Shown piece by piece: positions 17,129 through 25,499 of a stretch of 64,000 nt of DNA. The translations under genes were made by a program, and so were the position numbers. Location of the stretch: NCBI RefSeq assembly GCF_028743495.1, contig NZ_CP117968.1. One strand, written 5' to 3'. Numbering within the stretch: the first letter of the stretch is position 1; each line of letters begins with the position of its first letter. The notes below the pieces were generated by a model. It was not told the origin of the DNA. It did not search any database and was given only the letters and a program-made list of their open reading frames with translations. This stretch comes from Allobacillus halotolerans (GTDB lineage: Bacteria; Bacillota; Bacilli; Bacillales; Alkalibacillaceae).

Positions 17129-18169
17129 ATGTTTAAACAGTTAAAAAGTATACGATTTCAAATGATTCGTAAAGAATTGAAAGTCATTTATTTCTCATTG
17201 TTTATTTTGGCGTTATGTCTCTTTTTTCTATATTCCGTCTATCAACCGATTTGGTTAAGCTTACAAGCTATTTTTCTATCCCTAGGTTTACTCGTACTTA
17301 TTATGACTCCTGTCGGTATTTATCTAACCTTACAATCTACCAACAACATTAAAAAACGGTTGGATGTCTATTCAGTCTTCCTATCAACATTGTCTGAAGG
17401 AAAGTATGAGGCCGAGCTATTAAATCTCGAAGAAAACGATGAACTTGATTTGATTGGAAACGAATTGAACGGTTTAGCGAAGAAGTTAAAGGATCAAGTT
17501 CGTTCCCTTCAAAAATTAGCCGATGAGAAAACAGATTTGGCGAATCAAGCGCACGTGGCAGCTACGATTGAAGAACGTCAACGTTTAGCAAGAGATTTAC
17601 ATGACGCCGTCAGTCAACAGTTATTCGCATTGACGATGATGTCGCAAGCAACCGTCAAAACGATAGAAAAAAAGCCTGAAGAAGCGATAGAGCAGGTAAG
17701 GGAAATTTCTGAAATTGCTTTACAGGCACAAAATGAGATGCGTGCTTTGTTACTGCATTTGCGACCAATTCAATTATCCGGCGAATCATTAGAAGAAGGG
17801 ATTAAGAAGCTTACGAATGAATTGAAACAGAAATCGAATTTGCAATTTGATGTGAACATTGATGAATTGCCAGAACTTTCCCAAGCGAAAGAAGACCATT
17901 TGTTTCGATTACTTCAAGAAGCGCTATCCAATGCATTACGACATGCAAATGCAACGAAAATCACTGTGAATATTAAGGAAAAGTCCGACGCCATACACAT
18001 ACATATTAGTGATAACGGGATCGGGTTCAACCTTGAAGAACAATCCCAATCAAAAACTTCCTATGGCTTAAAAACAATGAGAGAACGCAGTGAAGAGATT
18101 GGCGGAACGTTCCGAATTCGTTCCAAAGAAGGTCAAGGTACGTATATTGATGTTCGTATACCTAAATAA
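17129..18169 (+). CDS. liaS: Sensor histidine kinase LiaS
   Basis: A 346-residue NarL-type kinase that responds to lipid II-cycle antibiotics and envelope stress. Two membrane helices within residues 15-70 flank a very short outer loop, as in intramembrane-sensing kinases; a HAMP-like segment follows. The HisKA_3 motif is RQRLARDLHDAVSQQLFAL with the phospho-His at about 158. The ATPase domain shows EALSNALRHANAT, DNGIGF and YGLKTMRER. It starts 11 nt after liaF. Confidence 0.94.
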   Translation: MFKQLKSIRFQMIRKELKVIYFSLFILALCLFFLYSVYQPIWLSLQAIFLSLGLLVLIMTPVGIYLTLQSTNNIKKRLDVYSVFLSTLSEGKYEAELLNLEENDELDLIGNELNGLAKKLKDQVRSLQKLADEKTDLANQAHVAATIEERQRLARDLHDAVSQQLFALTMMSQATVKTIEKKPEEAIEQVREISEIALQAQNEMRALLLHLRPIQLSGESLEEGIKKLTNELKQKSNLQFDVNIDELPELSQAKEDHLFRLLQEALSNALRHANATKITVNIKEKSDAIHIHISDNGIGFNLEEQSQSKTSYGLKTMRERSEEIGGTFRIRSKEGQGTYIDVRIPK

Positions 18170-18188
18170 GAAGGCGGGAGAGGTTGTT

Positions 18189-18833
18189 ATGGAACCAATC
18201 ACAGTCGTTTTAGTGGATGATCATGAAGTTGTCAGAAGAGGTATGAAGACGTATTTGATGACGGAAGAAGATATTGAAATCGTTGGTGAAGCTTCAAGCG
18301 GGAATGAAGGGGCTCGGCTCGTTTTAGACTTGAAGCCCGACGTTGTATTGATGGACTTGATCATGGAAAATGGCACCGGAATTGAAGCGACCGAAAAAAT
18401 CATTGCTGAAAACCCATCTTGTAAAATCATTATATTGACTAGCTTCTATGATGAAGAACAAGTCATTCCAGCATTGGAAGCGGGGGCTTTTAGTTATATG
18501 CTTAAAACGTCCGCTGCAGAAGAAATTGTCTCGGCCATTCGAAAAGCGAAACGTGGAGAAAATGTTATCGAACCAAAGGCTGCAGGAGCGATGATGAATA
18601 GGTTTCGAACACCAAACAAGGATGCACATGATGAATTAACGCAACGAGAGCGGGAAGTTTTAATATGTATTGGAAATGGTTTGACCAATCAAGAAATCAG
18701 TGATGAATTATTTATTGGCATAAAAACAGTCAAAACACATGTCAGCAATATTTTAAGTAAACTAGAGGTACATGACCGAACACAAGCCGCCGTTTATGCG
18801 CACCGGAATGGTTTAATGACAAAGCAAACGTAA
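18189..18833 (+). CDS. liaR: Response regulator LiaR (NarL family)
   Basis: A 214-residue regulator: receiver domain with VLVDDHEVVRRG and phospho-acceptor Asp at about 56 (DVVLMDLIMENGTG), then a LuxR-type HTH (LTQREREVLICIGNGLTNQEI, in part; IKTVKTHVSNILSKL). GGGAGAGG upstream of the ATG at 18189 sets the start; the frame is open further into liaS but without a ribosome site. It is last in the operon and followed by a terminator. Confidence 0.95.
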   Translation: MEPITVVLVDDHEVVRRGMKTYLMTEEDIEIVGEASSGNEGARLVLDLKPDVVLMDLIMENGTGIEATEKIIAENPSCKIIILTSFYDEEQVIPALEAGAFSYMLKTSAAEEIVSAIRKAKRGENVIEPKAAGAMMNRFRTPNKDAHDELTQREREVLICIGNGLTNQEISDELFIGIKTVKTHVSNILSKLEVHDRTQAAVYAHRNGLMTKQT

Positions 18834-18844
18834 AATAAATGTAG

Positions 18845-18896
18845 TAGTTCAGTTTTAAGTGATAATATTAATGCACTTAAAAGTGAACTGCTTTTT
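18845..18896 (+). terminator. Terminator of liaFSR
   Basis: AGTTCAGTTTTAAGTG pairs with CACTTAAAAGTGAACT (one mismatch), followed by GCTTTTT. Confidence 0.8.
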
Positions 18897-19037
18897 CTAT
18901 ATGAGTTCATAGCAACAAAGTATAGTTTCAATTTATCTCTCGTTCTAATTTAAAAAAGTTCAAATATGTATCCAATTTCAATCAAACGAATGGAACAAAC
19001 AAGCTAAAAGTTATTTCACAGTCTTTTTTTTACTTTA

Positions 19038-19632
19038 AGGTTCTGTTAAAGTTTAGTGTTGATTTTCTATTGATATAGAACTGAGTTGTTGAATTGTGGA
19101 TAGCGTTGGTGGCGACTCCTGCGGGTCAACTAAGAGCGAGGTTGGGACAAAATCTTTAAAGTTGACTTAGATACGAACATTTAATTTAGTGTGGCGGAAA
19201 TACTCGCTTCGGAAATATACTACGCTTTTACCCATAGGGCATAAGGCGACATCTGCGGTAAACCGCAGTGTCTTCTATATCGCGGGCAGCTGTTGAGCCT
19301 CCTCGTGCTTCGCACTGCGGGGTCTCACCTAGGCTTTTGTTCCCGCAGAAGTCTCCGTATATTTCCTACGCTAAGTTAGATTGTTATTCGTGTTTCTGAG
19401 TTTATAACTTTGATTTGTCCCAGCCCCAACGTTGACACTAGTCCGTCCTGGGCGTCGGAACAGCACGAGTCTCGAGACCCCACAGGCCGTGGTCTTGGGC
19501 CGATGAGGCTCGAGCCGTGCTCGCTGTAAAGAAGACACTGCGATTTATCGCAGATGTCGCCATTATGCCCTTTGGGTAAAAGCGTCCACCGATAGGGGAT
19601 CACAATATCAACAACGGACTTTAACAAAGCCT
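19038..19632. mobile_element. Outer MITE-like element with terminal inverted repeats and target-site duplication
   Basis: The left end AGGTTCTGTTAAAGTTTAG continues to GTGTTGAT; the right end, inverted, reads AGGCTTTGTTAAAGTCCG then TTGTTGAT. ACTTTA flanks the element directly on both sides (19032-19037 and 19633-19638), which looks like a 6-bp target duplication. No transposase is inside. The element is split at about 19139-19425 by another repeat. Nothing else was recognised in the 18.9-19.8 kb gene-free stretch apart from the downstream promoter region. Confidence 0.75.
19139..19425. mobile_element. Inner MITE-like element nested in the outer one
   Basis: About 287 bp, with ends AGGTTGGGACAAAATC and (inverted) GGGCTGGGACAAATC. 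The interior is an inverted, well-conserved relative of 7841-8167, sharing CTTTTACCCATAGGGCATAA, the CTGCGGTAAACCGCAG dyad and GCCTCCTCGTGCTTCGCAC. No ORF and no clear target duplication. Confidence 0.75.
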
Positions 19633-19762
19633 ACTTTAAAGGCATACTAAAACGAGTGCTAATCCACGTCACAATTTTTGTTATGGTTTGTTTCAATCTA
19701 ATTCAACTGTTTAAATTTCATGAAAAATTCAGTTTAATAATGGAATAACAAATTATACATGT

Positions 19763-19789
19763 GTACATAATGTGCATAACGTACATAAT
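19763..19789 (+). promoter_or_regulatory. Three tandem 9-bp motifs upstream of the toxin-antitoxin pair
   Basis: GTACATAAT, GTGCATAAC and GTACATAAT follow each other without gaps and end 25 nt before the antitoxin start. The spacing suits an autoregulatory operator overlapping the promoter, a usual arrangement for type II modules. Binding is inferred. Confidence 0.5.
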
Positions 19790-19814
19790 ATGCTATTATA
19801 GGAGGTGAAAGGAG

Positions 19815-20252
19815 ATGATTAGAGTGAGTGCAATATTGAACGCAACAGATGTCCGGAAGAATTGGGGTCAATTTAACGATGATGTCGTTAGAGAAGGACC
19901 CAAATTTGTCAAAAGGAACAGAGATAAATGGGCTGCATTAAGCTCAGAACATTTAAAAGTAGCTTTCTCTGACTATACTTTTACAATCAGGTACTTGCAG
20001 GAAGAAGACGGTACTATTACCGCTTCTCTTGATAAATTTGATATTGTTGAGAACGGTGACACCGAAAAAGAAGTTCTCGACTTAGTTGTAGATGAATTGA
20101 TTGAGTATGCAAATGAATATCAAAGTAATTTTAATCTGTATTTCGATTCTCCGAATAGACGTGATCAGTTCCCTTATATTATGAATGTTTTAGCCCAAGA
20201 TAGTAATGATGATGTCAAAGGACTAGTTTCATGCCCAGTTGGAGAGAAATAG
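19815..20252 (+). CDS. Hybrid antitoxin: Phd/YefM-like N-terminus with HicB-like C-terminal part
   Basis: A 145-residue protein. Residues 1-40 (NATDVRKNWGQFNDDVVREG, then VKRNRDKWAALS) resemble the Phd/YefM DNA-binding antitoxin head. Residues about 55-100 (FTIRYLQEEDGTITASLDKF, then the acidic helix) resemble the HicB RNase-H-like fold that neutralises HicA. A very strong ribosome site (GGAGGTGAAAGGAG) precedes the ATG. The downstream toxin overlaps its end by 22 nt. The two-part reading is by motif only; the module type as a whole is supported by gene order, size and overlap. Confidence 0.6.
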   Translation: MIRVSAILNATDVRKNWGQFNDDVVREGPKFVKRNRDKWAALSSEHLKVAFSDYTFTIRYLQEEDGTITASLDKFDIVENGDTEKEVLDLVVDELIEYANEYQSNFNLYFDSPNRRDQFPYIMNVLAQDSNDDVKGLVSCPVGEK

Positions 20253-20452
20253 AGCGCTTTTGTAGACGAGACGGCTGGGAAGAGTTCAAGAAAAAAGGTC
20301 ATCACATCTATTTTAGGAAAAAAAATAACGATGGAACTGTAAAGCGTACAAAAGTATCTAGGGGAACAGGAGAAGTCAAAGGTCATTTGTGGAAAGAAAT
20401 TCTAAAAAAGCAATTACAAGTGACAGAAGAGGAATTTAATGCTAAGAAATAA
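20231..20452 (+). CDS. HicA-like mRNA interferase toxin
   Basis: A 73-residue basic protein with the HicA/YcfA pattern: WREIERFCRRDGWEEFKKKG at the N-terminus, then GHHIYFRK (His24/His25, the expected catalytic position), a positively charged strand, and the C-terminal GHLWKEILKK helix. HicA proteins bind and cleave mRNA and are inhibited by HicB. AAAGGA lies nine nucleotides upstream of the ATG inside the antitoxin gene, so translation is coupled. Confidence 0.75.
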   Translation: MPSWREIERFCRRDGWEEFKKKGHHIYFRKKNNDGTVKRTKVSRGTGEVKGHLWKEILKKQLQVTEEEFNAKK

Positions 20453-20536
20453 CTGATAAATAAATATATAAGTTGCTTTTTTCATCATTTTAATAGCAAA
20501 TAATACATCAATTGGCATCATATAATTTCAACTAAA

Positions 20537-20583
20537 ACTAAAAAGCCTTGGCGAAAGGGTAATGGACCTCAACGCCAAGGCTT
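20537..20583 (-). terminator. Terminator of hmoB
   Basis: AAGCCTTGGCG (20543-20553) pairs with CGCCAAGGCTT (20573-20583); on the minus strand it is followed by a T tract. Confidence 0.8.
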
Positions 20584-20598
20584 ACTTCATTTAAAGGA

Positions 20599-21105
20599 TT
20601 ATTCGTCCTCTGGTTGGATAACTTGGTATTTCTTCGCGTACGATGGACCAGCAGAATAAGATGGTTTTTCTTCTTTTTTATCCGAAGAAGATTTGTGTGA
20701 TTGCTTAAATGATTGAGAGTTTTTCCACGTCTCAAAATCCGATTCTTTTTCCCATTGTGTTAATACGACGTACGTTTGATTATTATGCGGTCGTAGTAAT
20801 TTAAACGCTTGAAAACCGGGTTCATTTTCGATCATTCCTGCTCGGTCTTTGAAGCGGCTTTCAAACAGCGGACGGCCTTCATACGTAACAGGAATATGAT
20901 TCATGACGAAAAACCCCTTTGATGACAGGGTGCCAGCCTCACCAATAACTTCGTATTCACGCGCTTCACTGAATGGATTTTCACCACTGTTTTCCAGGAC
21001 AGCTAAATACTGATCTTCATCTTGGGCAATAATAATTTCATCAGATTCTTTTTGTAATTCAGCTAAGTAATCATAGGTTCCGTTTGTCATCCATAGTTTC
21101 TTCAT
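20599..21105 (-). CDS. hmoB: Haem-degrading monooxygenase HmoB
   Basis: A 168-residue protein with a C-terminal ABM-type domain (ESRFKDRAGMIENEPGF, LLRPHNNQTYVVLTQWE, FETWKNSQSFKQSH), as in B. subtilis HmoB (YhgC), which opens the haem ring and releases iron. AAGGAGG selects the ATG at 21105 rather than one seven codons upstream. The C-terminal tail after about residue 130 is Ser/Lys-rich. It lies next to pbpF and the hem genes as in B. subtilis, which suits a role in haem turnover. Confidence 0.85.
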   Translation of the reverse strand: MKKLWMTNGTYDYLAELQKESDEIIIAQDEDQYLAVLENSGENPFSEAREYEVIGEAGTLSSKGFFVMNHIPVTYEGRPLFESRFKDRAGMIENEPGFQAFKLLRPHNNQTYVVLTQWEKESDFETWKNSQSFKQSHKSSSDKKEEKPSYSAGPSYAKKYQVIQPEDE

Positions 21106-21139
21106 TAAAAATGCCTCCTTGGTCAATAAGGTGATATTT

Positions 21140-21168
21140 TTGTCGCATTACGTCGACTGTAATATAAT
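21140..21168 (+). promoter_or_regulatory. Sigma-A promoter of pbpF
   Basis: TTGTCG (21140-21145), a 17-nt spacer, then TATAAT (21163-21168). The predicted transcription start near 21175 supports the later translation start at 21206. Confidence 0.65.
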
Positions 21169-21205
21169 GAAAAGAGTTTAATTGGAAATTATTGAGGTGG
21201 AAAAT

Positions 21206-23347
21206 TTGGCATTCACGATAAAGAAAAAGTGGAAATGGGCTTTGTATGCCATACTAGCTCTTCTTGTTTTAAGTGTGCTCGGTTATCTGTTTATTTTACT
21301 AGGTGGAAGATTCGTTGTCGATGAAAAGCATTTTGTTTTTTCGGAATCCACCGTCATTGAAACCGAAGACGGAGAGCAAGTCATGAAATTATATGATGAA
21401 AATCGAACGTATGTGGCGAGTGATCAAATCCCCGATCATGTGAAAGAAGCTTTTGTCGCTATTGAAGACAGGCGGTTTTATGATCATAGTGGGGTGGACT
21501 TCCGGTCGATTGCACGTGCTGTTTATACCGACGTCGTTACATGGAGCAAAAAAGAAGGCGCCAGTACGATTACTCAACAATTGGTTAAAAATACTTCGTT
21601 AACGAACGAAAAGTCCTGGCTACGGAAAACAAAAGAAGCGATGGGTGCTATCTATTTGGAACGAATCAAGTCGAAGGACGAGATATTAGAGTATTATTTA
21701 AATGAAATTTATTTCGGACATGGCATATATGGAATCGAGGAAGCCTCACAATTTTTCTTTTCCAAGTCTGTTAATGAACTATCGATTTCCGAAGGCGCAA
21801 TGCTGGCTGCTTTACCGAAAGCACCCAATACGTATTCTCCGTTAAAAGATAAAGAGAAGGCAATTGAGCGAAGAAATCTTGTCCTATCAAATATGTATGA
21901 ACAAGACTATTTAACTGCCGAAGAATTAAAACGGGAGCAGGGAAAAACGATTGGGCTTAATCAAAGTGATCGCCAAGATTCTCCGTGGTTGAATACGTAT
22001 ATTGATTTAGTCATGAACGAAGTAGAAAAAGATTATCACCTGACGAAGAACGAAATACTAACAGGTGGTTATGATATTACAGTAGGAATTGATTTAGCCA
22101 TCCAAGAAACGACCTACCATGAACTTCAGAAAGATGATTATTTTCATGGTTCACAAGAGAACATCCAAGCTGCAATGGTTGTTTTAGATGAAGAAAACGG
22201 ACTGATTCGGGCTGCACATGGCGGACGAAACAATAATCGTGGTGATTTGAATCGACTTCACGTAAGAAGGCAACCAGGCTCAACAATGAAACCAGTGATT
22301 GTTTATGGTCCGGCTTTGGAAAAAAGTATTTACGAACCGTATACCTTAATCGATGATGTGCAAAGAAGCTACGGGGATTATCGTCCGAAAAATTACGATG
22401 GTGTTTATGAAGGCAAAGTAACGATGTATGACGCATTAATAAAATCGAAAAACGTGGCAGCCGTCGACCTTTTGAATGAAATAGGCGTCAATTATGCAAA
22501 AGATTATCTTGAAAATGTGGGTATCCAATTTGAAGAAAAAGGTCTTCCAATTGCATTAGGCGGAATGGAAGAAGGGCTAACTCCGGTCCAGATGGCTTCA
22601 CTATACAGAACGTTTTATGATGAAGGGCGTTACATCACACCGAAATCTGTTGTTGAAGTAAAAGACCGTGATGGAAATGTGTTGGAGCGTGACGAAGACG
22701 AAGTGAAGCGGCTCTTCTCTAAGCAAACATCTTGGTATTTGACACGAATGCTTGAAGGGGTCGTCACAGAAGGTACTGCTAGCTTTGTGGATTATAATAA
22801 AGCACTGGCAGGTAAAACAGGATCGACACAACATCCGCATCGAAGTGGTGCGTATAAAGATGCTTGGTTCGTCGGTTTTAACACAGATTATACGATTGCC
22901 ACATGGATTGGTTATGATCAAAGTGATGAAGAGCATTATATGACCCAAGGAAGTAAAGCACCAACTCAATTAACGACGTCAATATTCCGGCAATTGGATG
23001 AAACGCATTCGTTTCCTGTAGCTTTTGAAAAACCAGAAAGTGTGAACGAATTGGAAAAGCCTGTCCGTTTGACGAAAGTCACGGATTTAAAGGCAAATGT
23101 ATCTGTGGGTTGGCGCAGTGGCATCCATGTCAAACTAACGTGGACACCATCAACAGATGAGCGGGTCGTCTATCATATATACAGAGAGTCGGGTAATGGA
23201 CCTAAGAAAATTGGCGAAGTAACAGGCGAAGGAAGTTACCGCGTCAACAGTGTGAAAGTTTTTCAAAATCCATCTTACTTTGTTGTGCCGGTCAATCCAC
23301 AAACCAATGTGGAGGGCGAGCCATCCAATACAGTAACCGCTTTTTGA
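21206..23347 (+). CDS. pbpF: Class A penicillin-binding protein PBP1F/2c-type
   Basis: A 713-residue bifunctional peptidoglycan synthase. After one N-terminal membrane anchor come the GT51 glycosyltransferase motifs (EDRRFYDHSGVD, EGASTITQQLVKN, YLNEIYFGHGIYGIEEAS) and the transpeptidase motifs SxxK (PGSTMKPVIVYGPALE), SxN (KSKNVAAVDLL) and KTG (AGKTGSTQ). It ends in a short fibronectin type III-like domain. GAGGTGG favours the TTG at 21206 over the TTG at 21182. B. subtilis pbpF lies at the same place and is expressed late in growth and in the forespore. Confidence 0.92.
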   Translation: MAFTIKKKWKWALYAILALLVLSVLGYLFILLGGRFVVDEKHFVFSESTVIETEDGEQVMKLYDENRTYVASDQIPDHVKEAFVAIEDRRFYDHSGVDFRSIARAVYTDVVTWSKKEGASTITQQLVKNTSLTNEKSWLRKTKEAMGAIYLERIKSKDEILEYYLNEIYFGHGIYGIEEASQFFFSKSVNELSISEGAMLAALPKAPNTYSPLKDKEKAIERRNLVLSNMYEQDYLTAEELKREQGKTIGLNQSDRQDSPWLNTYIDLVMNEVEKDYHLTKNEILTGGYDITVGIDLAIQETTYHELQKDDYFHGSQENIQAAMVVLDEENGLIRAAHGGRNNNRGDLNRLHVRRQPGSTMKPVIVYGPALEKSIYEPYTLIDDVQRSYGDYRPKNYDGVYEGKVTMYDALIKSKNVAAVDLLNEIGVNYAKDYLENVGIQFEEKGLPIALGGMEEGLTPVQMASLYRTFYDEGRYITPKSVVEVKDRDGNVLERDEDEVKRLFSKQTSWYLTRMLEGVVTEGTASFVDYNKALAGKTGSTQHPHRSGAYKDAWFVGFNTDYTIATWIGYDQSDEEHYMTQGSKAPTQLTTSIFRQLDETHSFPVAFEKPESVNELEKPVRLTKVTDLKANVSVGWRSGIHVKLTWTPSTDERVVYHIYRESGNGPKKIGEVTGEGSYRVNSVKVFQNPSYFVVPVNPQTNVEGEPSNTVTAF

Positions 23348-23505
23348 CCGTTGATTGACATCGATGGTCACTAACCATGAACTTGACTGAAAAGTGTCTT
23401 GATATTCGTCAAATTCATGACATTTGCGCTCTTTTCCTATACACACATCTTTATTTATTTTATAGTGAAGATTGAGAGTGGATCGTATATGAAGGGTGAT
23501 ATAGA

Positions 23506-24540
23506 ATGACAACGTTTAATGATACTATTTTGAGAGCTTATAATGGAGAAAAAACAGACTACACACCGCTTTGGTTTATGCGCCAGGCGGGAAGATCACA
23601 ACCAGAATATCTTAAGTTAAAAGAAAAATATTCATTGTTTGAAATTACACATCAGCCAGAACTATGCGCCTATGTGACAGAGTTACCTGTGCAAAATTAT
23701 AATACCGATGCGGCAATTTTGTATAAAGACATTATGTCACCATTGCCACCAATGGGAGTAGACGTAGAAATTAAGTCAGGCATCGGGCCTGTCATTGATG
23801 ACCCAATCCGAACGATGCAGGATATTCAGTCGTTACGTCCGATCAATCCAGAAGAAGATTTGCATTATGTCATGGACACCATCCGTATACTAACGAAAGA
23901 AAAATTATCCGTGCCGTTAATCGGTTTCAGTGGTGCTCCTTTTACATTGGCTAGTTATATGATTGAAGGTGGACCTTCAAAGCAATATAACAAGACAAAA
24001 GCCATGATGTATAGTGAACCGAAAATGTGGTTTGCTTTGATGGATAAATTAGGCGATATGGTCATTGATTATACGAAAGCACAGGTAAACGCAGGTGCAA
24101 AAGCGATTCAAATTTTTGATTCCTGGGTAGGAGCTGTAAATGCGCAAGATTATCGCGTATTTATTCGTCCGGTCATGGAAAGAATCTTTGAAGCGTTAAA
24201 ACAAGAAGGCATTCCGACAATCTTGTTTGGAATCGGATCGCGTCATTTATTGAATGAGTTTAATGAACTTCCTGTATCAACGATTGGACTGGATTGGCGC
24301 ACATCGATCCAAGAAGCAAGAGAAATGGGTATTGATAAAACACTTCAAGGTAATCTAGACCCAGCATTTTTGTTGGCCGATTGGGAAACGATTGAAACAC
24401 GTACAAAAGAAATTTTAGACCAAGGAATGAATCAATCCGGCGGTTATGTCTTTAACCTTGGACATGGAGTTTTCCCTGAAGTGAAGCCTGAAACGTTGAA
24501 ACGTTTGGCAAGCTTTATTCATGAATATACACGAAGCTAA
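23506..24540 (+). CDS. hemE: Uroporphyrinogen III decarboxylase HemE
   Basis: Converts uroporphyrinogen III to coproporphyrinogen III. The 344-residue protein shows the N-terminal signature PLWFMRQAGRSQPEY with the substrate-binding Arg residues, GFSGAPFTLASYMIEGG, and the C-terminal FNLGHGVFPE. It is first in hemE-hemH-hemY, with a 19-nt gap to hemH. Ribosome site AAGGGTGA. The 158-bp gap after pbpF contains no clear terminator, so read-through from pbpF is possible. Confidence 0.97.
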   Translation: MTTFNDTILRAYNGEKTDYTPLWFMRQAGRSQPEYLKLKEKYSLFEITHQPELCAYVTELPVQNYNTDAAILYKDIMSPLPPMGVDVEIKSGIGPVIDDPIRTMQDIQSLRPINPEEDLHYVMDTIRILTKEKLSVPLIGFSGAPFTLASYMIEGGPSKQYNKTKAMMYSEPKMWFALMDKLGDMVIDYTKAQVNAGAKAIQIFDSWVGAVNAQDYRVFIRPVMERIFEALKQEGIPTILFGIGSRHLLNEFNELPVSTIGLDWRTSIQEAREMGIDKTLQGNLDPAFLLADWETIETRTKEILDQGMNQSGGYVFNLGHGVFPEVKPETLKRLASFIHEYTRS

Positions 24541-24559
24541 GTGAAGGAGTTGAACGAAT

Positions 24560-25480
24560 ATGTCTAAAAAGACAGTAGGACTTTTAGTTATGGCATACGG
24601 CACACCCTATAAAGAAGAAGATTTAGAGCGTTATTATACGCATATTCGTAGAGGGAGAAAACCGACCGATGACATGGTGGAAGACTTAAGAAGCCGATAT
24701 AATGCCATCGGTGGAATTTCACCATTAGCCCGGATTACAACAGAGCAAGCTGAAGCACTCGAAGCAAAATTGAACGAACAAAGTGATGAAGTAGAGTACA
24801 AGTATTACTTAGGTTTGAAACATATTGACCCATTTATCGAGGACTCCCTTAAGCAAATGGCTGATGATGGGATTAAAGAAGCGGTAAGTATCGTATTAGC
24901 GCCTCATTATTCCACATTCAGCATTAAATCCTATAACGGAAGAGCGCAAGAGGAAGCTGAGAAACAAGGAATCGAATTGAAGTCTGTTGTTGATTGGTAT
25001 AACGAACCAGGCTTCATTGAATATTGGGTCGAACAGATCAATAAGATATATGGTGAAATGTCAGAAGAAGAAAGAAATAATGCATGCTTAATTGTATCGG
25101 CACATAGTCTTCCAGAAAAAATTCTTCAAGATGGTGACCCTTATAAAGAGCAATTAGAAGAAACCGCTCGCTTGATTACAGAACAGGCAGGCATTGAAAA
25201 CTATGCTATAGGCTGGCAAAGTGAAGGGAATACACCTGAACCTTGGTTAGGACCGGACGTTCAGGATTTGACGAGAGATCTTTTTGAAGAACATGGTTAT
25301 CAAGCTTTCGTCTATGCTCCGGTTGGCTTTGTATCCGATCACTTAGAAGTTTTATACGACAATGATGTAGAGTGTAAAGAAGTTTGTGATGATGTACAGG
25401 CGGCCTATTATCGTCCGGAAATGCCAAATACACATCCGAAATTTATTGAAACATTGGCAAAAGTCATATCAGAACTGTAA
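24560..25480 (+). CDS. hemH: Coproporphyrin III ferrochelatase (HemH/CpfC)
   Basis: Inserts iron into coproporphyrin III in the Gram-positive haem branch. The 306-residue protein has the GLLVMAYGTPYKEEDLERYY start, the catalytic His segment IVSAHSLPEK and the Glu segment VCDDVQAAY. The QSEGNTPEPWLGPDV loop is typical of Bacillus HemH. Ribosome site AAGGAG; 19 nt separate it from hemY. Confidence 0.96.
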   Translation: MSKKTVGLLVMAYGTPYKEEDLERYYTHIRRGRKPTDDMVEDLRSRYNAIGGISPLARITTEQAEALEAKLNEQSDEVEYKYYLGLKHIDPFIEDSLKQMADDGIKEAVSIVLAPHYSTFSIKSYNGRAQEEAEKQGIELKSVVDWYNEPGFIEYWVEQINKIYGEMSEEERNNACLIVSAHSLPEKILQDGDPYKEQLEETARLITEQAGIENYAIGWQSEGNTPEPWLGPDVQDLTRDLFEEHGYQAFVYAPVGFVSDHLEVLYDNDVECKEVCDDVQAAYYRPEMPNTHPKFIETLAKVISEL

Positions 25481-25499
25481 ACAAAAAGGAGTGGCAATA

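Noticed and set aside
19376..19627. 83-residue minus-strand ORF
   Set aside because: It lies wholly within the MITE-like repeats and crosses an element boundary.
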